Positions 1 to 9,056 of a DNA stretch of 64,000 nucleotides are shown one piece after another (the first letter of the stretch is position 1; each line of letters starts with the position of its first letter). The position numbers and the translations under genes are program-made. The DNA lies in assembly GCA_036186865.1 (NCBI GenBank), contig AP025069.1, forward strand, positions 22,538,616 through 22,602,615, read 5' to 3'. The DNA is from Eustoma russellianum. Taxonomy: Eukaryota > Streptophyta > Magnoliopsida > Gentianales > Gentianaceae. The notes beneath the pieces were generated by a model. The model was not told the DNA's origin. It worked only from the letters and a program-made list of their open reading frames with translations, and searched no databases.

Positions 1-334
1 AATCCACATAGAAAACGTGCATAGCTCGGTCCACTATGTAAGCTGAGTTTACAACACTCGACAAAGCTAGGGAGGAGGTTGAATGGCTTCGGAATTTCCT
101 GGAAGATGTTCTATACTGGCCTAAGCCAATCGTTCTTATCATCATACACAATGATAATCAGTCAGCTATAGGACGAGCTCAAAGCAGCATCTACAATGGC
201 AAGTCTAGACACATATGTCGGAGACACAACACCAACTAACAGCTGGTCTCTAATGGCGTGATTTCCGTTGAATATATAAAATCAAATGAGAATCTTGCGG
301 ATCTCACAAAAGGTTTGCCTAGAGATCGGATGTA
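1..334 (+). pseudogene. 3' end of copia D pol (RNase H C-terminus)
   Basis: The reading frame beginning at base 60 (with upstream in-frame sequence reaching to base 1) encodes the end of a Ty1/copia RNase H: a stretch like EVEWLRNFL, then HNDNQSAI (the copia DNQSAI signature), then SVEYIKSNENLADLTKGL, ending near 334. The frame carries a TAA around 232 and a TAG-type break before base 60, so it is dead. The rest of pol lies outside the window. Its 3' UTR continues to 737, is interrupted by the B1 insertion, and resumes at 29388. The lineage is not Sirevirus-like in its UTR, and I cannot name it more closely than copia. Confidence 0.85.
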
Positions 335-737
335 AAATTTGACGAATGGAATGGGACTAAAGCCTATAATGCAAGAACCTTTGTAACGGTAATCAACCTT
401 GTTGACTATAGATCCTAGAATCTTGCTTCAATAGGACAACTAAGTTATGAAGTTTCAGTAAAGCACTTTCTCCTGTTGTTAAATACAAGTGTTGACTATA
501 GAAAGGGTTAGGGTAAGCTAATCCTTTTAATGTTTCCCATATCTTGGTACATCAAGTGGAGTATGGAAAAATACTGTCTATAGAAAAAACCTATGTAAGT
601 ATGAAGTAGGGCATCTTTTATGAGAGTTCTGTGAGGTAAGAATTCTTTAAAACACTTTCTGAAACCAGGTTGTTCATGGCCAAAAAGAACATAACCGTGA
701 GAACCAAAAATGTGTTGAAGGAAATGTTGTGTGACTG
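335..737 (+). other. copia D 3' untranslated region, left part
   Basis: Non-coding DNA follows the pol stop of copia D. The segment after the stop (GGAATGGGACTAAAGCC) resembles copia 3' leader text. No ORF with recognisable homology is present; the small minus-strand ORF here matches nothing. The right edge is where sequence homologous to the family-B LTR begins, at about 738. Confidence 0.5.
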
Positions 738-2424
738 TTTTTACCATTGCAATGAAATTGATGCAGAATGCTGGAAAATGAAAGTAAGGTGCAATAAAGT
801 AAAGAAACCAAGGATTTTATACTAGTTCGGTTAAATCAACCTACTCCCGTCTTTGAGGACACCTTCCTTGGTTATCGCTAAACACAATAAACACCTTACC
901 ACAAGGGTGACTGGATTTACACGCTAACTCCACCCTTTTACAAATAATACAATCAAGCAAACGGATCATGGGCACCACCACCGAACGAATTAAGGTTTGA
1001 TCACACCTTGATCAACCTTTTACAACAATTGAAACGTGTATGGTGGCATATTCAGATAATATCAAGATTATATGAACAATAGGACTGAGAGAAAAAGAAG
1101 AAGAAAGAAAGATAGAAGAAGAGGGTTAAAGATCCTTTTGCACTTGAGAGAAATGTGAGAGTTGTCTTAACCTTGTTTACACTACTTCTCTTCTTTTATG
1201 CACCTCATGGCTGCCCCATTAGGGCATCTTCCATTCTTGAGAATTCTCTTTAATGTCCTTGGAAGATTGCCTTGTGTAGAAATGACACCATCTTGATTAC
1301 TTGGCACACTATGATTGGAAAGATGATTTGACCTTGCTTACTTGTCACTTGATGATTGGTCCAACTTGGCATCCTTTAATGAACTGTAAAAATCTGAAAA
1401 AACTTACAAAACATGTGCCAAAAAGTAGTCAAAATATTTCCATACCACCAACCTTAAATCCCTTAAACTTTGGGATGCAAATTAAGCGCTATTAAGTCCA
1501 TAAATCGGCCACCCTTAGTACATGTGCTGAAATTTTCAGCATGTGGCTATTTTGAATTCCTTCCATATGTAGTGCCTTCTTTTATGTCACTGACCTTATG
1601 TGGCATATTCTCTACCAATTGAGATACCAACTAAGCTCTAGGCTCCATTGAAGGTGAAATATGCGTGTGATATGGCTAGGCATGTGCTGAAATTTCACTT
1701 TAGTAAGCTTTGTCAAATAATGCACAATATTTACACATATATGGTAAATTGCACTCAGCCTAATTTGAATTTTTTAGAACACTTTTACATGTATTGGATA
1801 TGTAAAAAGTGTCTAGATACATGTTACATCTCATGCCAAAAAAACGTTCCATGTGTTGTGTTCGTAGAAAACCTAAATTTCGACTTTCGTCGATTACGCA
1901 ATTTTTTTCCGATTAAATTCAAACTTCTTGCACATGTCATATATGTTATGTCACACATAATAATCATATAATAAAGTGTGTATTAATCTCTAATGGCTGA
2001 TGGTATAGGCGCCCCATGCGCTTAAAAGAATTGAAGAAATCTCCACAAATTTGGCTTAAATTGTGGGTGATTTGTGTGTGCCAACATGGAATGCTCTAGT
2101 GGCTGATTTGAACATGTGAGCCGCAAAATTTTTGGCTAGTTTTGATGTATATGGGCTGGTCATCTTTATATGGCAAGTACGTGACACGTCAATGAAGTTT
2201 CGGTAGTCATTCGATACGACAATTTTCGGTTTATAACCTTGTAACATGTCGTTATAATTTTGTCATCACCATGATTATATCATATGATATAAGACCTGAA
2301 TATACTCAAAAATATGAGGTGTATAAAGTGATGTGATGTTGACGTACGTTTGTGATATATGTAACGTGTCGGTACTACGTCGAAATATATGTGTGTTTTG
2401 CCTTTTTTAAAAAATACGAATATA
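738..2424 (-). repeat. copia B1 3' LTR, downstream part (truncated)
   Basis: This segment aligns along its length with 14850-16550 (5' LTR of the same element) and, in reverse complement, with the solo LTR at 49728-52403. Shared blocks include the purine-rich leader around 1080-1130 and the text around 1500-1550 with a degenerate CATGTGCTGAAA/TTTCAGCATG palindrome. It ends at the ATACGAATATA target duplication of LINE1 (2414-2424). The terminal R/U5 part is absent: homology stops near 738. Confidence 0.85.
2414..2424. repeat. LINE1 target-site duplication, left copy
   Basis: ATACGAATATA, repeated exactly at 8417-8427 on the other side of LINE1. More TA dinucleotides follow on both sides, so the true duplication may be a few bases longer. 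Confidence 0.8.
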
Positions 2425-2461
2425 TATATATATTTTTATGAAAAGAATATTTTATTTAATG

Positions 2462-2479
2462 TCTCTCTTATGGCGGAGA
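2462..2479 (-). other. LINE1 3'-terminal hairpin H2
   Basis: An 18-nt inverted repeat near the LINE 3' end with a 4-bp stem TCTC/GAGA (plus-strand text) and a 10-nt loop. The same element in LINE2-4 has CCTC/GAGG, so the outer pair has changed on both sides. Confidence 0.6.
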
Positions 2480-2577
2480 AAAGCCATATTACAAAATTTA
2501 GTATATGCAAAAACATAATACAAAGCTCGAATGATGGCGCTTCTCCAATCGAATATGATATGCCGCGTTAAAACCTT

Positions 2578-2613
2578 GTCAAGTAAAACCACCCTTGTGG
2601 ATAAAACCTTGAC
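2578..2613 (-). other. LINE1 3'-UTR hairpin H1 (36 nt)
   Basis: Outer stem GTCAAG/CTTGAC, inner stem CCAC/GTGG around a 4-nt loop. The same 36-nt layout recurs in LINE2 (16721-16756), LINE3 (22765-22800) and LINE4 (27351-27386). In LINE3 and LINE4 the outer stem is GCCAAG/CTTGGC, a compensatory change. Confidence 0.7.
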
Positions 2614-3131
2614 GAAGGAAAAAAGCGTACATATTTATTCAACGGGGAATAGCGCATATCGTATATTCGAATGAATACATGAATGGAATGATGCGAAATG
2701 ATGTGTAAAATGATGGAACGGCGTTGGCGGAGGCTTGATACATTGCGTGGCCGCACTTGACATTGTTGAGCGTCAAGAAGAGCTTGCCAAGAGTATGTGG
2801 TTTCATATTCACGAGTACCTCAGATACAGGGAGAAGAGTCGTGAGGAGTAACAAGACGTTTGTAAACAGCAGCAGACCAGATGAAAGACAAAACATACCG
2901 GAGTCGTCTTGGCATGAAAACCAAGACGACAAGACGCAAGTAAAAGCCATGCAGGATTCCGTTCCCGGCCGCCAGACTATGTGTAGGAAGCTCCGTCTCC
3001 GTGTGGGCAGTATGTGGATGTGCCACTATGAAAAAACAGATACAAGAGCAAAAGTGAACCGAAACATTGTAAAATCAATAAAAGAAGCAGCATGCCAAAG
3101 AGTCATACAGACGAAGGATAAACGCACCGTG

Positions 3132-3159
3132 GTTGCCTGCGTTCGAAAAAACAGGCAAC
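3132..3159 (-). other. LINE1 GTTGCC/GGCAAC hairpin
   Basis: GTTGCCTG (3132-3139) and CAGGCAAC (3152-3159) form an 8-bp stem with a 12-nt loop, just downstream of the ORF2 stop in the LINE sense. LINE2 and LINE4 each carry two hairpins of this kind in the same part of the 3' UTR. Confidence 0.6.
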
Positions 3160-3184
3160 TACCAAGAAAGTGAGCTGGCATGGA

Positions 3185-6100
3185 TCAAAGATGAAGTGTT
3201 GGCAGATGACGGTCCACATACAAGGCACCCCGTACCTCACATGGCAAGGCTTGGACCGAAAAATAGCGAGTGAGACCGGGAGAATGAAATCCATATCTTG
3301 CAAGCTTATGTGGTGCCAAATTAGCTTCTCTTGGGCAATATTGAAGTGTAGAATTATTGAGTATGAGAAATTGTGATGCCCGGGCAATATCCGATGACAG
3401 CATTCCTGTGATTCGATCTTGATCAGCTAACAAGGTAAGTAAAGATTGACAGTCCGTTTCAACTATAAGATTGTCATGATGCTGAGCATAGAACATGAGA
3501 GCAATCGTCAAAGCTTTAATCTCAGCCCGTAGAGGACTCAAAAGTGGCAGTGGAAAACTGATGGCCGAATGAAACGAACCCTGGCACGCCGAAGTATGGC
3601 CGCCCCCGCTGACATATGTTTACCTACAGCCGCATCCACATTGAGCTTTAACTTGCCTGATAGCGGAAGTATCCAACGAACAATAGTGGCGCGTTTAATG
3701 CGCAACGGTGGAGAAAAGTGCTGAGCCACGAGATGTGAGATGTTGCGGGCAAATTTCTTCCCATTAACTGAGGCACACCACGTGTAAATTGAACTCTTGA
3801 GCTTTGTGTAAAGCCGATCATAATCAAAAGTTTCTTCGCCAAACCTGCAGGAAGTGTACATTTTCCATATTTCCCACACCGCAATAGAAGGCACGACGGC
3901 AGTGAGCTGACCTGCCATTGTTCTGGATGATGACCGATGCCACCATCGAAGTAAGTGACATTTGATTGTACACGAAGAAGGCAACGGACCATGGAATGTG
4001 ATAGACATGTCAACCCAAAGAGGGCGAATAAGAGGACAATGTAAGAATACATGATCTTAGGAGTCATGATATTGCCGACAAAATATACATTGAGAAGGAT
4101 AAACTGTGAGCCATCCTCTGAAGTTGTCCACCATTGGAAGCGAGCAATGCCAAAGACGCCAAAGAAAGACCTTTTGTCTTGGATGCGTGTTTTTCCACCA
4201 AATGTACTTGGCTTCGTCTTTGGGCAACCCAGCTGATATCAAATTGTATGCAGACCGAATTGAAAATTGACCATTCTCCTCTGGTGTCCAATGCAACAAT
4301 CCATTGATGATAGTAGTATGTCCCTCCATGAACTCATGCGTGCGTGTTATGCGTTTCCATATTGATGAGTCATAAATATGGGAATAGATGGAAGAACGAT
4401 GACCATATCTGGATCTACAAAAGGCTGCCCAAAGATTGTTTGAAGTGAAATACATCCACCATATGTGACAATCATATGCCTGCTGGACATGCAAAAGAGA
4501 TCGAATGCCTAATCCACCCGCTTCCTGCGATTGGCATATAGTAGGCCAGGATTGCCAATGATGACGACCTTTCCATAGAAAGGATGCCATTCGCCTATGA
4601 AGAATATGTATGATACCCTTAGGCAATCTAGAGCTGGCGATGAGATGTGTGGGCAATGTATTAAGGACATGCTTGATAAGAGTTAGCCTGCCCGCCATGG
4701 ACAAGAAATTGGTAGACCAAGACGATAGCTTAGCATCAAAATGAGCTAGAAGATTGGAGCAATACCTGGCCTTATTTATTCCCTTGTATAAGTATGAACC
4801 CAAATATTTGAGGGGCAGCGTTGTAGATCGCATCCCTAATGCAGTGGATGCCTGAGTCACCGAAGTTCCTTGTCCCACAACAAATTGACTTTTATTATAG
4901 TTTACCAATTGACCCGAGGCTTGCTGATATATATCCAAAAACTTTCGAAATTTTGATAAGTTTCGTGGTGTACCATTAAGGAAAATTAATAAGTCGTCTG
5001 CGAATCCCAAATGTGAAATACAAGGAGTGCGGCCTGCTCTAAATCCCTTAAGCTCTCCCGTTCGTATAAGATGATTCAATCCTCGTGTAAAACCTTCAGA
5101 TGACAAAATAAAAAGTAAAGGGGATAGAGGATCCCCCTGCTTGACCCCCCTACCAACAGGAAATGATTCTGTCAAAGTGCCATTGAGCATAATTGAGCAT
5201 GATGTGCTGCGCAAGTTATTGATGATAATACGAACCAACCGAGCATCCATTCCCATGCATTGCCACAGCTGCTGAAGATATTTCCAACTCACCCTATCAA
5301 AAGCTTTTTCCATGTCTAATTTGATAAGAACTTGTCCTCCCCGTGTTTGCTTGTCTAGGACATGAACCATTTCCTGTGCCAACAAGACCTGCTCTGTGAT
5401 GTTGCGGCCCTTCATAAAGCCCGCGTGATGGCCTTAGAAAGAAAATTTGTTAGGCATATCGGCCTATAATCTGCGAAGGATTGGGGATTACTAACCTTGG
5501 GTATCAAAATAACGGATGCTGCTGCCACTGCCTTAGGCATTCGGATACCCAAGAAGAATTCTTGAAATGCTTTATGAACATCATGCTGGATATGGGGCCA
5601 AAACCGTCTGTAAAAAGAGCCAGGGTAGCCATCCGGACCTGCTGCACTTGTCGGACTGAGATCCCATACCGAATCTTTAACCTCAGAAATCAAAGGAATG
5701 GCCGTCAACATAGTGTTATCATCGGCCGTTATCAGCGATGGAATATATTGAAGAATTAATTCACATTCTGATATGGACTCCTCAGCAAAGAGATGGGAAA
5801 AATAACTAACAGCCTCAGCTTGGATGTCACATTGCTACTCCAGTATCGTGCCATCTTGTTTTGTTATTCTGCGGATCATCTGGTGGCATCGTTTACGCTT
5901 AATTGTCTGGTGGAAGAAAGAGGTGTTAGCATCCCCATCCTTCAACCACTTAATGTTTGCCTTTTGCTTCCAATAGAGATACGCGCGTTTTTGAGCTAAT
6001 CGCAGCTCAGCCATGCGCTGATGATACACGGATCGCGTAGAGTCCGTGGGATTAGCATCATAATCACGTTCTGCGCTTTTAACTTCAGTTTCTGCTAGAG

Positions 6101-6987
6101 ATACCGCATCAAAGATGTTGCCAAATATATCCTTGTTCCATTGACGTAAATCTTTACTCAAAAGAAATAACTTACGATTTAATCCCCACATGCCGCCTAC
6201 AGTTGGGTATGATTGCCACCTATGTATCACAAATGAGTCAAAATTCGCATGGGTTGCCCAAACGTCAAGATATCTAAATCGGGATGGTGTTCTTGGGACA
6301 TCCAAGCCATATGTTAGAAGCAAAGGAGAGTGATCCGAGGTGGCACGTGAGAGATGTTGAACTTGCATGTATGGGAAGAGATCTATAAGAGAATCCGAAC
6401 TCAAGAATCGGTCTAAACGGCGCCACACACGCCCTAGACCTCTTCCATCTGACCATGTGAAGGATGAGCCTTGAAATTGTATTTCATGTAACTGACAATG
6501 CAAAATAAAATCATTGAAGTCCTGCAATGTACGTAGCGACGGCTGTGATCTGCCCCTATGTTCCTCCAGCGTTCGAAACGTGTTAAAGTCTCCTCCGATA
6601 AGCCAAGGGATATCAAGTGATGTATGAACATGCCGTAATTCATCCCATAGTATTTGCCGCTGGAGAATTGTATGCTTCCCATATACCCCTGTAAACCAGA
6701 AGCATTGGCCCGTAATACGCCATTGGAATTTTATGGAGTGATGTTGACTGCCATAGCCTTCGTCTTCTCTAGCGAGAAATGCATCCTTCCAAAAAAAACC
6801 ACATTTGGTCATTACACACAGATATTGCATTAGAGAATCCAAATTGCAACTGGTATGATTGTAACGCACTGGATCGGAGTTTAGGTTCGATTATAACTAG
6901 CAAGTAGACATTATGCTTACGAATCAGTGAAAGTAGCCTATGAAATGAACTACGAATTCCTCTAACATTCCAAAATAAGAGCTTCAT
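3185..6987 (-). pseudogene. LINE1 ORF2: endonuclease, reverse transcriptase, zinc finger, RNase H (broken)
   Basis: Order of domains: APE-type endonuclease (FWNVRG near 6970, IIEPK, GGDFNTF, SDHSPLL near 6320), L1 reverse transcriptase (SAAGPDG near 5640, VKQGDPLSPLLF, FADDLLIFL near 4990), a zf-RVT zinc finger (CIFCRQ near 4080) and a C-terminal RNase H (LNVDAAVG near 3625, RAEIKAL, VETDCQSL, CPREAN near 3290). Breaks: a frameshift in the endonuclease (6790-6870), an in-frame TAG near 5835, a deletion of about 20 codons with frameshift near 5412, an in-frame TAA at 4057 and a frameshift near 3540. The ATG at 6987 overlaps the ORF1 stop (ATGA). Enzymatically it would nick target DNA and copy LINE RNA; this copy is inactive. 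Confidence 0.92.
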
Positions 6988-8315
6988 TGGGTAAGAGGAT
7001 CAAAAGAGTTTGAGATGTGCGCTGCACGTAACCTGGTCAAGCGGGGTGAAGGCGGCTGAGTTCGTCTATTGATTCGAGACCCCTGGCTTAAATGAATATC
7101 TGGGTGTGCGTTTGATACTTGTTCATCTACATGTGCATTTGTTGTCTCTACATTGGCATGATCCATCAAGTCTGCCTCTGTTGGATTCTCAGTAGAGCGT
7201 GAATCAATATATGCTGCTTCAACTAAATTGGCTATTTGGTCTGTTGCAGTTCTATCTTGCTCGTCTGAGCATGGATCTGCTTCTACATCCGAATGGGAAT
7301 CAAGTATTGCGGCCCCGTGAAATTCTCCTATAATTGAGTCATCGACACCTTTCAAGCGTGACATATCCTGAATATTTGATATAGTGTTGATGGCAATCAT
7401 ATCTGGGGATGAGGGCAATTCAGTTATGTGCTGATCCGGCTGCAATTCTGTTGAATGGTGAGCATCAGGCTCTATGATCGGATCTGCAGTGGAAGGCCCC
7501 ACCTTTTTGGGGGTCCATCGTTGCTTCTGTGTGTTTATTGATTTCTTTGAGCGTGGAACTTCTGTTGGTTCGCTCTCCTGCAGACGCGGCTGCGTAGGGT
7601 TTTCGATGCCACATTCGGTGAGTACGTGTCCGAGTTTATAGCAAGAGGAGCAGTATTTCGGCAGATCTTCGTACTCAACATTCTGCATGATTACTCGAGA
7701 TGGTGTTTGGATGAAGATCCTTTGTGGCAATTCTTTGGAAACGTCCAATTCAACACAAACTCGTGCCATCGACGGACGATTCATCGTGGCTGTTGCTGAA
7801 TCCAATTTAAGGGGCATTCCTAGCATCGCAGCTATTTGAAAGAGCAAATCTTTGCGATGCATGTGAAGAGGTAGGCCTGGCAACGTGACCCAAATCGGAA
7901 CAACCGGCACCTCTTTTGTAGGATCGTAATCTGGAGTCCATTTCGTAATCCGCATCTGTTTGCCTGAAATAATCCATCCTTGTCTGGAAAAGCATCTTAT
8001 GTAATCTAGCTCTTGATCAAAATGAAGAACGATATGTGTGGGATCTAAAAGTCCCACCTTTACCGCCCCAACGAAACCAATCCGATCAATGGCGGAACGT
8101 ATGGCAGCTAATGGCGTACGACCATACCAGAATATGCCTACCAATGTATATCGAAAAGGAGCTGCTAAAGAATTGATTTCTTCCTCTGAAAATATGATCA
8201 TGGGGCTGCCTTTATATCGCTGAACAGGTTTCGGCTGTATTTGGGCTGCGGGTACAAAGAGGGACGCAAAGGAACGCTTGGGTGATGCCGCAACAGCGGC
8301 TGAGGAATCATTCAT
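6984..8315 (-). CDS. LINE1 ORF1: DUF4283/zinc-knuckle nucleic-acid-binding protein
   Basis: An open frame of about 443 residues from the ATG at 8315. I chose this start because it aligns with the ORF1 start of LINE2 (MNDSS... against MAAAE...); the frame itself is open to 8363. The N-terminal half is a DUF4283-like fold (YKGSPMI, GRTPLAAIRSAIDRIGFVG, ITKWTPDYDP, WVTLPGLPLH). A zinc knuckle follows around residues 235-255 (YCSSCYKLGHVLTECG), then WTPKK and a low-complexity acidic tail. ORF1 proteins bind LINE RNA and form the ribonucleoprotein. No stop or frameshift is visible. It is probably not expressed as part of an active element, because ORF2 is dead. Confidence 0.85.
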   Translation of the reverse strand: MNDSSAAVAASPKRSFASLFVPAAQIQPKPVQRYKGSPMIIFSEEEINSLAAPFRYTLVGIFWYGRTPLAAIRSAIDRIGFVGAVKVGLLDPTHIVLHFDQELDYIRCFSRQGWIISGKQMRITKWTPDYDPTKEVPVVPIWVTLPGLPLHMHRKDLLFQIAAMLGMPLKLDSATATMNRPSMARVCVELDVSKELPQRIFIQTPSRVIMQNVEYEDLPKYCSSCYKLGHVLTECGIENPTQPRLQESEPTEVPRSKKSINTQKQRWTPKKVGPSTADPIIEPDAHHSTELQPDQHITELPSSPDMIAINTISNIQDMSRLKGVDDSIIGEFHGAAILDSHSDVEADPCSDEQDRTATDQIANLVEAAYIDSRSTENPTEADLMDHANVETTNAHVDEQVSNAHPDIHLSQGSRINRRTQPPSPRLTRLRAAHISNSFDPLTQ

Positions 8316-8416
8316 GGTGGTGAGATGGATGGGTTGCAGAAAACAGCGACGCAAGGCAGGCAATGAGCGGCGGTGAAGATCGCTCCGAGGGCATGGCCGA
8401 TTCTTTTCTGTATAAT

Positions 8417-8422
8417 ATACGA

Positions 8423-8427
<5 letters not shown>
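8417..8427. repeat. LINE1 target-site duplication, right copy
   Basis: ATACGAATATA, identical to 2414-2424. It marks the 5' end of LINE1 and the point where the B1 LTR resumes. Confidence 0.8.
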
Positions 8428-8465
<38 letters not shown>

Positions 8466-8822
8466 GGCGTGTAAGATTAAATGGGGAGGAGACTTTACAT
8501 TTCAAAATTTGTTGCCATGTAGCTTTCACCAAATATGTCTCCATTTAATGAACTAGTTAGTTCATTAACTTAAGTACTTTACTTAATGAACTAGTTTAGT
8601 TCATTAACTGTGGCACCTGAAAATAGTTCAAAGACAACAAATGTTTGCCATATGATGTAAGCTTTAACGCTTGATGGCTTTTTAGTATGGCAACAATATA
8701 TATAAACATATGAGGCATGTATATCACATAATTCGTGTCAAATAATAACTTTGTCTTGCATTTCGTAAACTCGTACTATTTAAATTACGCATTTGTAAAT
8801 CATTCAAACACTTTTTCTCAAA
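8417..8822 (-). repeat. copia B1 3' LTR, upstream part
   Basis: This is U3 of the LTR. It matches 28990-29387 almost base for base, starting from the (TA)n ATGGCGTGTAAG text. It contains two adjacent inverted repeats: TTAATGAACTA/TAGTTCATTAA at 8545-8568 and again at 8583-8607. The element-proximal end has CTCAAAA in place of the expected CTCAACA, so the LTR's terminal TG is mutated. Confidence 0.85.
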
Positions 8823-8823
8823 A

Positions 8824-9010
8824 ATCTCCCGTTTTGATGATTTACAAAATAACATTTGTTCATGATTTAAATATAATTGCTCCCCCTCCAAATATGCTCA
8901 AATTCGAATTTTGAATTTTGAATTTTATATTATCGTTGTCTCCCCCTTAAATTATGCAATCATGTTTTCTCTCCCCCTTAAATCATGCTCTGTCTCTCCT
9001 CCTTTATTTT
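8824..9010 (-). promoter_or_regulatory. copia B1 repeated polypurine tracts
   Basis: On the minus strand, several copies of the motif AAGGGGGAG lie between the pol stop and the 3' LTR (plus-strand CTCCCCC or close variants near 8880, 8940, 8972 and 8995, and an LTR-proximal one near 8826). Polypurine tracts prime plus-strand DNA synthesis; having several is typical of Sireviruses. Confidence 0.7.
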
Positions 9011-9056
9011 GTAAATAATGTCAAAAGTACATGTAAAGATGGAAAGAAATATCAAT

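Larger units (their letters stand above)
2425..8416 (-). mobile_element. LINE1: full-length L1-like LINE with RNase H
   Basis: A non-LTR retrotransposon of about 6.0 kb on the minus strand, with a ~100 bp 5' UTR, ORF1 (8315-6984), ORF2 (6987-3185) and a ~760 bp 3' UTR ending in an A/TA-rich tail. It is flanked by an 11-bp duplication ATACGAATATA (2414-2424 and 8417-8427), the signature of target-primed insertion. The target is the TA-rich tract of the B1 3' LTR. ORF2 has several breaks, so this copy cannot move by itself. Confidence 0.92.

Noticed and set aside
508..747. Minus-strand ORF of 79 codons
   Set aside because: It spans the junction of the copia D UTR and the B1 LTR and has no recognisable homology.
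2757..3173. Plus-strand ORF of 138 codons
   Set aside because: It is the antisense of the LINE1 3' UTR, with no recognisable domain and no counterpart in LINE2-4.
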